The notes below the pieces were generated by a model. It worked only from the letters and a program-made list of their open reading frames with translations, did not search any database and was not told the origin of the DNA. Of a stretch of 64,000 nt of DNA, positions 1-8,521 are shown piece after piece. The stretch is from positions 1-64,000 of the forward strand of contig JBHENC010000015.1 in NCBI GenBank assembly GCA_046262295.1. Direction: 5' to 3'. How positions within the stretch are numbered: position 1 is the first letter of the stretch; each line of letters starts with the position of its first letter. The DNA comes from JBHENC01 sp046262295 (lineage in GTDB: Bacteria; Acidobacteriota; Blastocatellia; Pyrinomonadales; Pyrinomonadaceae). The translations under genes were made by a program, and so were the position numbers.

Positions 1-185
1 ACTTCACGCAATGTTTTTAGCTTTGGCGGATGAACGTCATCTTGTTTGTTCGGGTTAAGCTCGCGCTGCGTCTTTAACACGCGCATCTTCTTTTGCTGTT
101 TGACGGTGGCTGCCGTAACTAACATCACCGCTAAGCCGCACATCAGAATCCCTACCAGGAGCCACATCTTCTTAGAGGTTTTCAT
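1..185 (-). CDS. small membrane protein, 5' part (partial at window edge)
   Basis: An open frame on the minus strand starts at an ATG (185-183) and runs off the left edge without a stop, giving at least 61 codons. The product begins MKTSKKMWLLVGILMCG, a short basic head followed by one hydrophobic segment (residues about 8-26) and then a charged tail rich in Lys, Gln and Arg, so it is a single-pass membrane protein or a secreted protein with a long signal. A good ribosome binding site (AAGGAAGAG) lies about 7 bases before the ATG, which is the main argument for a real gene. I do not recognise a family. The 3' end lies outside the window. Confidence 0.6.
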   Translation of the reverse strand, partial: MKTSKKMWLLVGILMCGLAVMLVTAATVKQQKKMRVLKTQRELNPNKQDDVHPPKLKTLRE

Positions 186-611
186 GGTGTCTCTTCCTTT
201 CATTGAGTTGAGTTATAGGCCAGTGCCGGACGGTTGGCGTATAAGGCCGCCCCGTCTAGCTGTCATTCATTTGTAAAATTCTTTCAACTGCTGTGATCGC
301 TTCACGCGCAGTAAGGCCGTCGTGTGTGCGAAAGCTTTCGCCGGTAGAGAGCGTAAAGATCAGGAAACCGACGTGGAGAAATGCACGCGCGAAGCTTAAA
401 TTATTTGCTTCATTTGTTGCAAGAAAATTCGTTGCAAGGGAATTTGCAAGGATTCAGAAGGGCGATAATGGAAGCCGGAATTTGATCGCGGCGGCTGAAA
501 AAGCGAAAAGGGGCGGCCACCGCATCGAGCGGAAAGTTAAAAGCGTCTTGATAGGCATTTATGACGCTCAATATAGTCTCTATTAATGATGGCGAAATGG
601 TTTACCAAATG
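186..611. other. intergenic, no gene seen
   Basis: Nothing in this stretch reads convincingly as a gene. The open frames on the plus strand (for example 293-586) lack a ribosome binding site, have mixed basic composition and show no family features. The part next to 186 should hold the promoter of the leftward small membrane-protein gene, but no clear -35/-10 pair was found. Confidence 0.5.
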
Positions 612-853
612 CGCCGTAAAGCCCCTTGATTTATCAATGGGGATATAAGGCGCATCGCGCGAACAGCGCGATAATTGTGTTGCTCTACGCATAACATGAG
701 TGTAGAATCAAACACATCGAAAGACGACGGTAGCGGGGATACCGCTGGCGTGAAACTGCTTGGTGGAGTCCACAAGACCATGAAGCCAAGCTGCCGTCGT
801 AAAACTTCAAAGTACGCGAAGCCCCTGAATTTATTCATGGGGTATGTCACGAA
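612..853. mobile_element. PATE-like remnant: paired IS200/IS605-type end hairpins
   Basis: Two hairpins of the same unusual design lie exactly 200 bases apart, at 622-642 and 822-842. Each has four C's, a 5-base arm, a TT loop, the complementary arm, one unpaired T, then four G's. The inner arms differ (TTGAT/ATCAA on the left, TGAAT/ATTCA on the right) but each pairs with itself, so structure is kept while sequence drifts. The bases before each hairpin are also alike (CGTAAAGCCCC and CGCGAAGCCCC). The right hairpin is followed by TATGTCAC. Subterminal bulged hairpins are the hallmark of IS200/IS605 ends bound by TnpA. No tnpA or tnpB gene lies between them, so this looks like a non-autonomous palindrome-associated element or the right-end/guide-RNA-like remnant of a TnpB element. 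Confidence 0.55.
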
Positions 854-1189
854 GATACGCGATGCCGGGCAGCCGGGCTAGACCCTTGCGGGCGGCGGAT
901 GGTAGCTTGTCTCCTTCTTGTAGCGGGATTCCTGTCTGTTGACGTTGATTCTCGGCGGCGCGCGAAGCGGCAAAAGTCGTTATGCGTAGTCTCTTTGCCG
1001 AGAGGCGCGCGAGGTGACGTATGCGGACGCCGTTCTCGAAGCGACGCCGCACGGATCGTGCTCGTCGTTGCCGGATTGCCGCTGCTGCTCAAAGATGAGC
1101 GGCGGGCGTAGTTCGTTTGATCTTTGTTAGTTTAATCGTTGTATCGCTATTTCAACCGGCAAAGCTCTCGCCTTCGGGCGTGGAGTTTT
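854..1189. other. intergenic, no gene seen
   Basis: No gene is supported here. Overlapping frames on both strands are arginine-rich and have no ribosome binding sites, as expected of GC-rich non-coding DNA. The right end must contain the promoter for the cobalamin riboswitch transcript, but only weak -35/-10 candidates are seen around 1119-1150. Confidence 0.45.
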
Positions 1190-1390
1190 GTACGGTTGAC
1201 CGTCGCAGGTGTGCTCAGGAAATGAGCGACAAGGGAAGTCGGGTGTAAAGCCCGCGCGGTTCCCGCCACTGTGTACCGGCGATTCATGGCGCTTCCGAAA
1301 TTAAAGCCACTTGTCTCTAAAAAGACAGGGAAGGCTAGTGAAGCGCGCATGAGCTTGAGCCGGAAGTCAGGAAACCTTGCCTGCATTATT
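1190..1390 (+). promoter_or_regulatory. cobalamin (B12) riboswitch aptamer
   Basis: The stretch carries the conserved landmarks of the AdoCbl/B12 riboswitch family in the right order: GGTGTGCTCAGGAAATGAGC, then AAGGGAAGTCGGGTG, then GCGGTTCCCGCCACTGTG, and near the 3' side GAAGTCAGGAAACC, the B12-box region. It sits upstream of a TonB receptor and a complete B12-type ABC transporter, the expected regulon. Binding of cobalamin should switch off the operon. The exact 5' and 3' limits are estimated. Confidence 0.93.
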
Positions 1391-1534
1391 TATGACGGAA
1401 GCGACCGCTTGCGCTCCGGGAAAGAGCGGGTGGCATATTAGTTGGCGGGCACGCGGAACAAAGGCGCGGTATCTTCAAATCTATTTTTGAAGAGGCGGCT
1501 TTATCTTTCGCTTTGTGTCGGCTTTCAAGAAAGC

Positions 1535-1576
1535 GCCCACTATCTTCCGCGCGGAAGATAGTGGGCATTCGTTTTT
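1535..1576 (+). terminator. riboswitch expression-platform terminator
   Basis: A perfect 32-base palindrome (1535-1566; arms GCCCACTATCTTCCGC) is followed by ATTCGTTTTT. It lies between the aptamer and the first gene, so it is the likely premature terminator formed when cobalamin is bound. The leader between aptamer and hairpin (1391-1534) has no open frame of note and should hold the alternative pairing. Confidence 0.75.
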
Positions 1577-1684
1577 GCGTCTCCTATCATCTGCGCCGTT
1601 TTCTTCCCTCAAAGAGCCTACGCGGTGCGCTTCACCTTCATTCGATAAATCTAAGGAACGACCCCCTTAAAAGATGAGAAAGAG

Positions 1685-4150
1685 ATGAGAGAGATGAAAA
1701 GATTTTTACGCGCAACTTTTATCGCCGCCGCTGTGATGTTCGCTTTGACATTCGTCCTGTCAGAGTTCAGCGTTTTGGCACAAACAACCATCACAGCTAT
1801 TTCCGGGCGCGTCATGGATTCACAGGGCGCGGGTGTGGCGGGCGCGGGGCTGGCGCTTTACGAGCGCGATAACCGTGTGCGCCTTGCCGCTGTGACGGAT
1901 GCGACGGGCACGTATCGCTTCGAGCGGCTCGCGCCGGGCGATTATATCTTGGAAGCGCAGGCGCAGGGCTTCGCGCAATTCACGCGGGCGGTGCGCGTCG
2001 GGCGCGGTGAAGCGTTGACGCTCGACGTGCCGCTTGAAGTTTCAGCCGTCAACGCCGAAATCGTCGTCACGGCTTCAGGTACGGCGCAATCCGTTGACGA
2101 AGTTTCAAAGGCCGTGACGGTCATCAACATGGAAGAGATAGAGCAGCGCGACGAAATTACCATCGCCGAATCTTTGCGCCGCACGCCCGGCTTGCGCGTG
2201 CAGCAGCTAAGCGGCCCCGGCTCGCTTGCCACAATCAAAACGCGCGGCCTGCGTAACGAAGACACGGCGATTTTGATTGACGGATTGCGCTTTCGTGACT
2301 CTGCCGCCATACAGGGTGATGCCAGTTCGTTTCTCTCCGATCTTTTGTTCGTCAACACGGATCGCCTGGAAGTTCTGCGCGGTTCGGGTTCATCGCTTTA
2401 CGGCACAAACGCCATCGGCGGCGTTGTCAATATCATCACGGATAATGGCGGCGGCAAAACGCGCGGGCAACTGCAAGCAGAAGGCGGCTCGCTCGGACTC
2501 TTTCGCGGGCGCGCACAGGTGGCGGGCGGCGCGTTTGATGACCGCTTGCGTTACAGCGGCGGAATCGCGCACTTGAACGTCACACGCGGTGTTGACGGCA
2601 ATGATGCCGCGCGCAATACGAGCGGGCAGGGATTCGTGCAGTACGACTTCACGCCGTCCATTTCGCTGACTGGGCGCGTCTTCGCGGGCGATAGTTTCGC
2701 GCAACTCAACGATAGCCCGTTTGCCGCACCCGGCTTTGCCTTGCCTTCTTCCGGCACGCCTGTGCGCGCCGTTCCGCTGGCGCGTTCCGAACAACGTCGC
2801 ATTGAAGCGCGCAGCCTCGCGCTCGACGCTACCAACTTCACGCGCGGCGACGCGACGTTTATTCCCGCGCTCGATGATCCTGATTCGAGTCAGGCGGCGC
2901 GCTTCTTTTCCGGCGCGTTGATCTTCGCGCAACGCCTCAGCGAGACGGCCAGCTATCGCATCAGTTATCAACGCACGGCCACCAATCGTACCTTCCGCGA
3001 CGGCCCCGCAGGAACTTTCTTCGAGCCGCAATTCAATAATTCTACGGACATAGACGGGCGCATTGACACGCTCAACGCGCGCACCGATTTTCAACTCGGA
3101 CGCCATAATCTGTTTTCCGGCGGCTATGAATTCGAGCGCGAGTCTTACGCAGACTTTTCAGCGGATGAAAATCCTGAACCGCTGCAACGCACAAACAGTT
3201 CGACGAGAATACGGCAACGCTCGCACACCTTCTTTGCGCAGGATCAACTGCGCTTGCTCGAAGACCGCTTGCAGCTATCGGCAGCTTTCCGCGTGCAACG
3301 CTTCGCGCTTTCGCCGCCGGAGTTTCAGGGCGGCGCACCCGGTTACGTCGGAATTAGCTTCGATGCTCCGCCGACGGCCATCACGGGCGACGGCTCCATC
3401 TCTTACTTTTTCCGCGCGACGAACACGAAACTGCGCGGGCACGTCGGCAACGGCTATCGCGCTCCTTCGCTTTACGAGCGTTTCGGTTCCAGCTTCTTCG
3501 GCGGCAGCTTTTCCGTGTTCGGCGATCCGCGCCTTCGTCCAGACCGCTCGATAGCATTCGACGCAGGCATAGATCAAGGATTCGCAGGCGGGCGCGTCCG
3601 CACCGGCGCGACCTACTTTTACACGCGCTTGCAGGAAGTAATCACCTTCGATTTTAGCGGCGCGATTGATGCGCAGACCGATCCGTTCGGGCGTTTCATC
3701 GGCTATCTCAACGCGGGCGGCGGCCTCGCGCGCGGCGTGGAGTTGAGCGTTACCGCGCAGCCCTTTCGTTCGACGGGCTTAACAGCCGCGTACACTTACA
3801 CCAATTCCGATCAACGTCGCCCGCAAGTCGCAGGCTACCTGCGCACGCTCGGCATCTCCGATCATCTTTTCACGTTGGTTGCCAACCAGCGCGTAGGGCG
3901 GCGCATTGATGTGACCTTCGATCTGTTCGCGGCGAGCGACTACGCGGTTTCCTTCGGCAACAGACCGTTCATCTTCGACGGCCCCGTGAAGGCGGATTTA
4001 GGCGCGAGCTACACCTTGCCGCTTCGTGATGAGCGCCGCAGCTTGCGCTTCTACGGCAAAGTGGACAATCTATTCAATCGTGAATATTTCGAGAACGGCT
4101 TTCGCGCGCCGGGCGCAAGCTTCGTCGGCGGCACGACTCTTCGCTTCTGA
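1685..4150 (+). CDS. btuB: TonB-dependent outer-membrane cobalamin receptor (BtuB-like)
   Basis: An 821-residue outer-membrane receptor that should import cobalamin with energy from TonB. A signal peptide (about residues 1-33) precedes a carboxypeptidase-regulatory-like beta domain (about 35-115, with SGRVMDSQGAGVAGAGLALY), then the plug (about 130-255, with TRGLRNEDTAILIDG and EVLRGSGSSLYGTNAIGG), then a barrel ending in a C-terminal Phe (TTLRF), the outer-membrane insertion signal. An internal ATG at 1694 (MKRFLRATF) after GAGAGAG is an equally good start. The substrate call rests on the B12 riboswitch upstream and the BtuFCD-type genes downstream. The extra N-terminal domain is common in Acidobacteria and Bacteroidetes. 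Confidence 0.88.
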   Translation: MREMKRFLRATFIAAAVMFALTFVLSEFSVLAQTTITAISGRVMDSQGAGVAGAGLALYERDNRVRLAAVTDATGTYRFERLAPGDYILEAQAQGFAQFTRAVRVGRGEALTLDVPLEVSAVNAEIVVTASGTAQSVDEVSKAVTVINMEEIEQRDEITIAESLRRTPGLRVQQLSGPGSLATIKTRGLRNEDTAILIDGLRFRDSAAIQGDASSFLSDLLFVNTDRLEVLRGSGSSLYGTNAIGGVVNIITDNGGGKTRGQLQAEGGSLGLFRGRAQVAGGAFDDRLRYSGGIAHLNVTRGVDGNDAARNTSGQGFVQYDFTPSISLTGRVFAGDSFAQLNDSPFAAPGFALPSSGTPVRAVPLARSEQRRIEARSLALDATNFTRGDATFIPALDDPDSSQAARFFSGALIFAQRLSETASYRISYQRTATNRTFRDGPAGTFFEPQFNNSTDIDGRIDTLNARTDFQLGRHNLFSGGYEFERESYADFSADENPEPLQRTNSSTRIRQRSHTFFAQDQLRLLEDRLQLSAAFRVQRFALSPPEFQGGAPGYVGISFDAPPTAITGDGSISYFFRATNTKLRGHVGNGYRAPSLYERFGSSFFGGSFSVFGDPRLRPDRSIAFDAGIDQGFAGGRVRTGATYFYTRLQEVITFDFSGAIDAQTDPFGRFIGYLNAGGGLARGVELSVTAQPFRSTGLTAAYTYTNSDQRRPQVAGYLRTLGISDHLFTLVANQRVGRRIDVTFDLFAASDYAVSFGNRPFIFDGPVKADLGASYTLPLRDERRSLRFYGKVDNLFNREYFENGFRAPGASFVGGTTLRF

Positions 4151-4189
4151 GAGGGAAGTTTTTGAAGTGTATTTAGGAGTGGTGAAATC

Positions 4190-5230
4190 TTGAACCCACC
4201 TCCGCAAAACGAAAGCGGGCGGGCGGCGCAACGCAAAGGGCGGCGAAGTCCTTTCTTCCTCGCGGGGCTGATCGTCGTTGTCATCGTCTCTGTGGTTGCC
4301 GGTATCGAAGCGTTGCGGCGTTTCAAACCGGCAGCCAACAGTGATGCGCAAACAAGTCTTAGCGCCGGACACGCCAATGGTTCTTTCCCGCGCGAACTGC
4401 GCGACGCGGGCGGCACGGCGCTCAACATCAAAGCGCGCCCGCAACGCATCGCGTCGCAGACGCTCGGCACGGATGAAATCCTTTTAGCCATCTGCGCGCC
4501 GGAGCGTCTCGTCGCTTTCAGCAAGTTTGCGCGCGATCCGAAATACAGCAACGTGGTTGACGAAGCGCAACGCTTGAGCGCGCCGTCCGTGCAGAACGCC
4601 GAAGATATTCTGCAACTGCGCCCGGACTTAATCTTCGTCGCAAGTTATAGTCTGGCTGAAACAGTCGAACAACTCAAATCGGCGGGCGCGCCCGTTTTCC
4701 GCTTCGCAGATTTCAACCGCATCGAAGATATCAAGCGCAACATACGCATCATCGGCTACGCGACGGGCGATGACGACCGCGCCGAAGCGTTGGTCAAGCG
4801 GATGGATAAAGAGCTTGCCGCGATACGCGCGCGCATTCCTGCGAATGCCAAGCCGCCGCGCGTGATGTCTTACGGTTCTGGCGGTTACACCGCCGGAGCA
4901 AACACGCTCTTCGACGATATCGTTCGCGCGGCAGGCGCAATCAACGTCACGGCGGAGAACGGCATTGACGGCTTCAAGAAGATCAGCGCCGAACAGGTTG
5001 CCGCATGGCAGCCCGACTTTATCGTGGCGGGCGCGGACGACAACACGAACGAAGACGTAAAAAAACAGTTGCTCGCCAATCCTGCCATCGCATCCACCGG
5101 AGCGGCGCGCGAAGGCCACGTCGTGACGATGGACACGCGCTACTTTTTGACTGTCTCGCATCACATCGTCCGCGCGGTCGAATCGCTGGCGAACGATTTA
5201 TACCCGAATACGGCGCAGACCGCCCGGTGA
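4190..5230 (+). CDS. btuF: cobalamin ABC transporter substrate-binding protein
   Basis: A 346-residue periplasmic binding protein of the iron-siderophore/B12 type. It has an N-terminal hydrophobic segment (about residues 25-43) acting as signal or anchor, then the two-lobe fold, with RPQRIASQTLGTDEILLAI opening the first lobe and QVAAWQPDFIVAG in the second. It delivers substrate to the permease encoded next. The start is TTG, 10 bases after AGGAG at 4175. It follows the receptor by 39 bases and precedes the permease by 9, so it belongs to the riboswitch operon. A haem or siderophore substrate cannot be excluded from this gene alone. Confidence 0.87.
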   Translation: MNPPPQNESGRAAQRKGRRSPFFLAGLIVVVIVSVVAGIEALRRFKPAANSDAQTSLSAGHANGSFPRELRDAGGTALNIKARPQRIASQTLGTDEILLAICAPERLVAFSKFARDPKYSNVVDEAQRLSAPSVQNAEDILQLRPDLIFVASYSLAETVEQLKSAGAPVFRFADFNRIEDIKRNIRIIGYATGDDDRAEALVKRMDKELAAIRARIPANAKPPRVMSYGSGGYTAGANTLFDDIVRAAGAINVTAENGIDGFKKISAEQVAAWQPDFIVAGADDNTNEDVKKQLLANPAIASTGAAREGHVVTMDTRYFLTVSHHIVRAVESLANDLYPNTAQTAR

Positions 5231-5239
5231 ATATTTCCG

Positions 5240-6439
5240 ATGAAGGTTGATGGCGCAAAAGAAGTCGAAGCGCAAGCTGCCGTCGCGCCGGTTGAGCGCG
5301 AAAGTTCTGTTGTGCGTCCGGCATCTATATCGAAGCCGCAGCATTCGTTCACTGTTTCGTCTCTCATTTCATTTTCCGCCGCGCCGCGCCGCAGTAGTCG
5401 GCAGCGCGCGTTTGTTTTTTTTCTTGTCACCACTGTTTTGCTTCTCTGCGCAATCGTGATCGGCATCGCTATCGGCAGCACGCGGATTGAAGCAAGCGTC
5501 GTGATGAGAGTTTTGCTTGCGCACGTGTTGCCCGCCGGATGGGTGGACGCGAGCGGCATCGGTGACGTTCAGCAGGCGGTGGTCTGGTTGATCCGTGCGC
5601 CGCGTGTGATTGTGGCGGCGCTCGTCGGCGCGGCGCTGGCAATCGCCGGAGCGCAGATGCAGGGGCTGTTCAAAAATCCTCTGGCGTCGCCGGATATCGT
5701 CGGCACGAGTTCGGGCGGCGCACTCGGCGCGGTGCTTTCGCTGGCGACCGGATTGGCGACGCGCTCGCTGCTTTACCTGCCCCTCTTTTCATTCGTCGGC
5801 GCGCTCGTCGCGTTGTTCGTCGTCTATTTTATTTCGACGCGACACGGGCGGACGCCGATTGCGACGCTGCTGCTGGCGGGCGTCGCGCTTAATGCTTTGA
5901 TCGGCGCGGCCACATCTTTTCTCATCACGATGACGTGGGTGCGTTTCGAGGTGGCGCAGGAAATTTTGTTCTGGCTGCTCGGCGGTCTGGACAATCGCAC
6001 GTGGGCGCACGTCTGGCTGGCGTTGCCGTGTGTGGTAGTAGGCGCAGGCGTCGCGCTTTTTTATTCGCGCGAGCTTGATCTGTTATTGATGGGCGAAGAA
6101 GCGGCTGCTTCGCTCGGCGTCGAAGTCGAAAACGTCAAGCGAATTATTCTGGTGAGCGCGGCGCTTTTGACGGGCGCGGCGGTCGCGGTGAGCGGCGTCA
6201 TAGGATTCGTCGGATTGATTGTGCCGCACATCGTGCGCTTGTTAATTGGCCCCGCGCATCGTCGTTTGATTCCGGCGAGCGCGTTGACGGGCGCGGTCTT
6301 TATCGTCGTCGGCGATTTGCTGGCGCGCACGCTCCTGCGCCCCGAAGAGATACGGCTTGGCATCATCACCGCCGCTTTCGGCGCGCCCTTTTTCCTTTAC
6401 CTGCTGCTGCGCCACCGGCGCGAGCTTGGCTATTCGTGA
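5240..6439 (+). CDS. btuC: cobalamin ABC transporter permease (FecCD family)
   Basis: A 399-residue inner-membrane permease of the FecCD/BtuC family. After a variable N-terminal extension of about 50 residues come around ten hydrophobic helices. Family landmarks include RAPRVIVAALVGAALAIAGA, MQGLFKNPLASPDIVGTSSG and VSGVIGFVGLIVPHIVRLL. It forms the channel with the ATPase encoded next, and its last codons overlap that gene's GTG start by 4 bases, implying translational coupling. The N-terminal extension is longer than in BtuC; a later start is possible, but no better ribosome binding site was seen. Confidence 0.9.
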   Translation: MKVDGAKEVEAQAAVAPVERESSVVRPASISKPQHSFTVSSLISFSAAPRRSSRQRAFVFFLVTTVLLLCAIVIGIAIGSTRIEASVVMRVLLAHVLPAGWVDASGIGDVQQAVVWLIRAPRVIVAALVGAALAIAGAQMQGLFKNPLASPDIVGTSSGGALGAVLSLATGLATRSLLYLPLFSFVGALVALFVVYFISTRHGRTPIATLLLAGVALNALIGAATSFLITMTWVRFEVAQEILFWLLGGLDNRTWAHVWLALPCVVVGAGVALFYSRELDLLLMGEEAAASLGVEVENVKRIILVSAALLTGAAVAVSGVIGFVGLIVPHIVRLLIGPAHRRLIPASALTGAVFIVVGDLLARTLLRPEEIRLGIITAAFGAPFFLYLLLRHRRELGYS

Positions 6440-7230
6440 AGCTGGAATTGCACAACGCGGGCGTCCGAATTGAAAACCGCTGGCTGGTGCGCGGCGCGTC
6501 GCTTATGCTTCGCCCGCGAACTCTCACGGTGCTCGTCGGCCCCAATGGTTCGGGCAAGACGACGCTGCTGCGGCTGCTTGCAGGGCTGTGGCAAATGACC
6601 GAAGGCACTGCGACATTGGATGGCGCGGAGTTGTCACACATCAGGCGGCGCGATCTGGCGCGGCGCATCGCGTTTACGCCGCAAGACACGCATCTCGCAT
6701 TCGCGTTCACGGTACGCGACGTGGTGTTGATGGGGCGGCACGCCTACATAGGGCGTTTTGAGCGCGAAGGTGTGCGCGACCGTGAAGCAGTCGAAGCGGC
6801 GCTCGCGCGTGCGGATGTCGCGCATCTCGCAGACCGCCTTGTGACGGAGCTTTCCGGCGGCGAGCGTCAGCGCGTCATCATCGCACGCAGTCTTGCGACA
6901 CAGGCGGACGCGATTCTGTTGGACGAGCCGACTGCGAATCTGGACATAGGGCACGCGCTCGATGTACTGCAACTGTGCCGCGAACTCGCGCAAGAAGGTA
7001 AGACCGTCGCGCTCGCCCTGCATGATCTTAATCTGGCCGCGCGCTACGCTGCAGAAGTCGTGCTTCTTTCACACGGGCGCATCGTCGCAGCGGGCACGCC
7101 TACGGAAGTCTTATCGGAAGCCGCGTTGCAACAAGTCTTCGGCGTGAGCGCGGTGCAGATTGCCGCGACGACCGGCGAAACAGCCCTCTTCTTTCGCCGC
7201 ACCGGAAAGGAAAACACCGAAAAGATATGA
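6436..7230 (+). CDS. btuD: cobalamin ABC transporter ATP-binding protein
   Basis: A 264-residue ATPase that powers uptake through the FecCD-type permease. Walker A is GPNGSGKTT (residues 35-43), the signature is LSGGERQRV (about 139-147), Walker B is ILLDEPTANLD (about 159-169), and the H-loop sits in ALALHDLNLAARY. The GTG start overlaps the permease stop (GTGA). It is the last clear gene of the riboswitch operon. Confidence 0.92.
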   Translation: MKLELHNAGVRIENRWLVRGASLMLRPRTLTVLVGPNGSGKTTLLRLLAGLWQMTEGTATLDGAELSHIRRRDLARRIAFTPQDTHLAFAFTVRDVVLMGRHAYIGRFEREGVRDREAVEAALARADVAHLADRLVTELSGGERQRVIIARSLATQADAILLDEPTANLDIGHALDVLQLCRELAQEGKTVALALHDLNLAARYAAEVVLLSHGRIVAAGTPTEVLSEAALQQVFGVSAVQIAATTGETALFFRRTGKENTEKI

Positions 7231-7334
7231 CCGTAGAACATGATTCATTAACCACTCGAGCTATTGACAGCGAGCGCGAAAAGAATGAGTCGAATGGTGA
7301 GCAGCACGCCGCGCTTCGGTTGCCGGAACAATAA
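7227..7334 (+). CDS. possible small protein coupled to the B12 ATPase gene
   Basis: A 35-codon frame begins with an ATG that overlaps the preceding stop (ATGA), the classic arrangement for coupled translation. The product begins MTVEHDSLTTRAIDSEREKN; it is hydrophilic, without membrane segments, cysteines or a recognised family. It could be a genuine small protein, the decayed start of a lost cobalamin gene, or a chance frame. The coupling geometry is its only support. Confidence 0.3.
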   Translation: MTVEHDSLTTRAIDSEREKNESNGEQHAALRLPEQ

Positions 7335-7374
7335 TCGGATACAAAAGCGTCGGCGAAAAACGGTTGGTTTCGAT

Positions 7375-7578
7375 TCATCGAAATAGGTTGTAAAGAATGA
7401 TCCCCGCCGCCGTTGCGAGAGCGGATAGTCCGGCTAAAAAGAGGAAGAGCGGCTCAGCGCGTTTGGCGCGAAACGCGCTATTCTGCAAAATCGTTTCACG
7501 TAGATTTGCGTTGAGCGCAAGAACTATTTCCGTAAGGCCGATGATGAATAATAAAGAGGCGGCGATATACTTCAACAT
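7375..7578 (-). CDS. small two-helix membrane protein
   Basis: A 67-residue protein with two hydrophobic segments (about residues 3-23 and 44-65) separated by a polar, basic loop (LRETILQNSAFRAKRAE). The hairpin topology with both ends on one side of the membrane is clear, the family is not. It is transcribed against the B12 operon and away from the DUF72 gene, with its start about 65 bases from that gene, so the two probably share a divergent promoter region. Confidence 0.6.
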   Translation of the reverse strand: MLKYIAASLLFIIGLTEIVLALNANLRETILQNSAFRAKRAEPLFLFLAGLSALATAAGIILYNLFR

Positions 7579-7642
7579 GATTTGCCCATCTTACTACGGA
7601 GTCGGTTACAACCGCACACGATAACGACGCTCTCAATCAAAG

Positions 7643-8380
7643 ATGCCTCAAACACAAACAATCAAGGTCGGGTGCTGCGGCTTTCGGACGGCGATGGCCG
7701 ACTACACGATGCAGTTTCCAATCGTCGAAGTGCAGCAAACATTTTACCAGCCGCCGCAACTCTCGACGCTTGAGCGTTGGCGTGTGCAAGCGCCGGAGGG
7801 CTTCGAGTTTACATTAAAGGCTTGGCAACTCATCACGCATGAAGCGCGCAGCCCGACTTACAAGCGGCTCAAACGAAGCTTGAGCGAAGCGGAGAAAGCA
7901 GCGTGCGGCGCGTTTCGTGCGACGGGTATCGTCGAAGAGGCGTGGGCGGTGACGCTGGCCTGCGCCCGCGCGCTCGCGGCGCGGCGTATTCTGTTTCAGT
8001 GTCCGGCGAGCTTTACGCCGACGCGCGAGCACATCGAGAATCTGCGCAAATTCTTCGGCTTGATTGAACGCGACGAAGAAATGCAATTGCTATGGGAGCC
8101 GCGCGGCGAGTGGGCGGAAGATGTTGTGCGCGCGCTTTGCCGGGAACTCGATCTAACGCACGTCGTTGATCCGTTCGCGGCGCGCACGCAAACGCCCGCG
8201 CAATGTTATTTCCGTCTGCATGGCCGCACGGGATGGCGTTACGTCTACGAAACCGGCGAACTGGAAGAACTGCTCAGTATGCTGCCGAAGGATAAGACTT
8301 CTTACGTGCTGTTCAATAATGTTCGTATGCGAGAAGACGCGATGAGATTTCAGGAGCTGATCCGGGTCGGCGACTTATAG
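7643..8380 (+). CDS. DUF72 family protein (YecE-like)
   Basis: A 245-residue cytoplasmic protein of the DUF72 family, a TIM-barrel-like fold of unknown reaction. Family features are the opening KVGCCGFRTAMADYTMQFP, QTFYQPPQLSTLERWR, PEGFEFTLKAWQLITHEAR, and the late CYFRLHGRTGWRYVYETGEL and SYVLFNNVRMREDAMRF. The length is typical. It stands alone between a divergent small membrane protein and a shared terminator. Confidence 0.88.
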   Translation: MPQTQTIKVGCCGFRTAMADYTMQFPIVEVQQTFYQPPQLSTLERWRVQAPEGFEFTLKAWQLITHEARSPTYKRLKRSLSEAEKAACGAFRATGIVEEAWAVTLACARALAARRILFQCPASFTPTREHIENLRKFFGLIERDEEMQLLWEPRGEWAEDVVRALCRELDLTHVVDPFAARTQTPAQCYFRLHGRTGWRYVYETGELEELLSMLPKDKTSYVLFNNVRMREDAMRFQELIRVGDL

Positions 8381-8453
8381 CGGCGTGCCATACGCCGTTT
8401 ATCAAAGAGCTGCGGCGCGGTCAGAGCCGAGCTTGTTCGCTTCCCTGTAAATT

Positions 8454-8492
8454 GAAACAGCCGGGCAGTTTCATTAACTGTCCGGCTGTTTC
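8454..8492. terminator. bidirectional terminator
   Basis: A stem GAAACAGCCGGGCAGTT / AACTGTCCGGCTGTTTC with a TCATT loop and one mismatch. It lies between the converging DUF72 and BON-domain genes and could end both transcripts. No long T run follows, so efficiency is uncertain. Confidence 0.6.
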
Positions 8493-8521
8493 TGGCTTTC
8501 TGCGGTGAAGCCTCGGTTACT

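Noticed and set aside
602..850. Minus-strand frame over the paired hairpins read as a protein
   Set aside because: Its residues are simply the reverse complement of the structured element, and frames of this kind commonly arise by chance over such DNA.
2390..3106. Long open frame antisense to the TonB receptor gene
   Set aside because: It is the mirror of a GC-rich coding gene, is Arg/Ala-rich, has no ribosome binding site and no family pattern.
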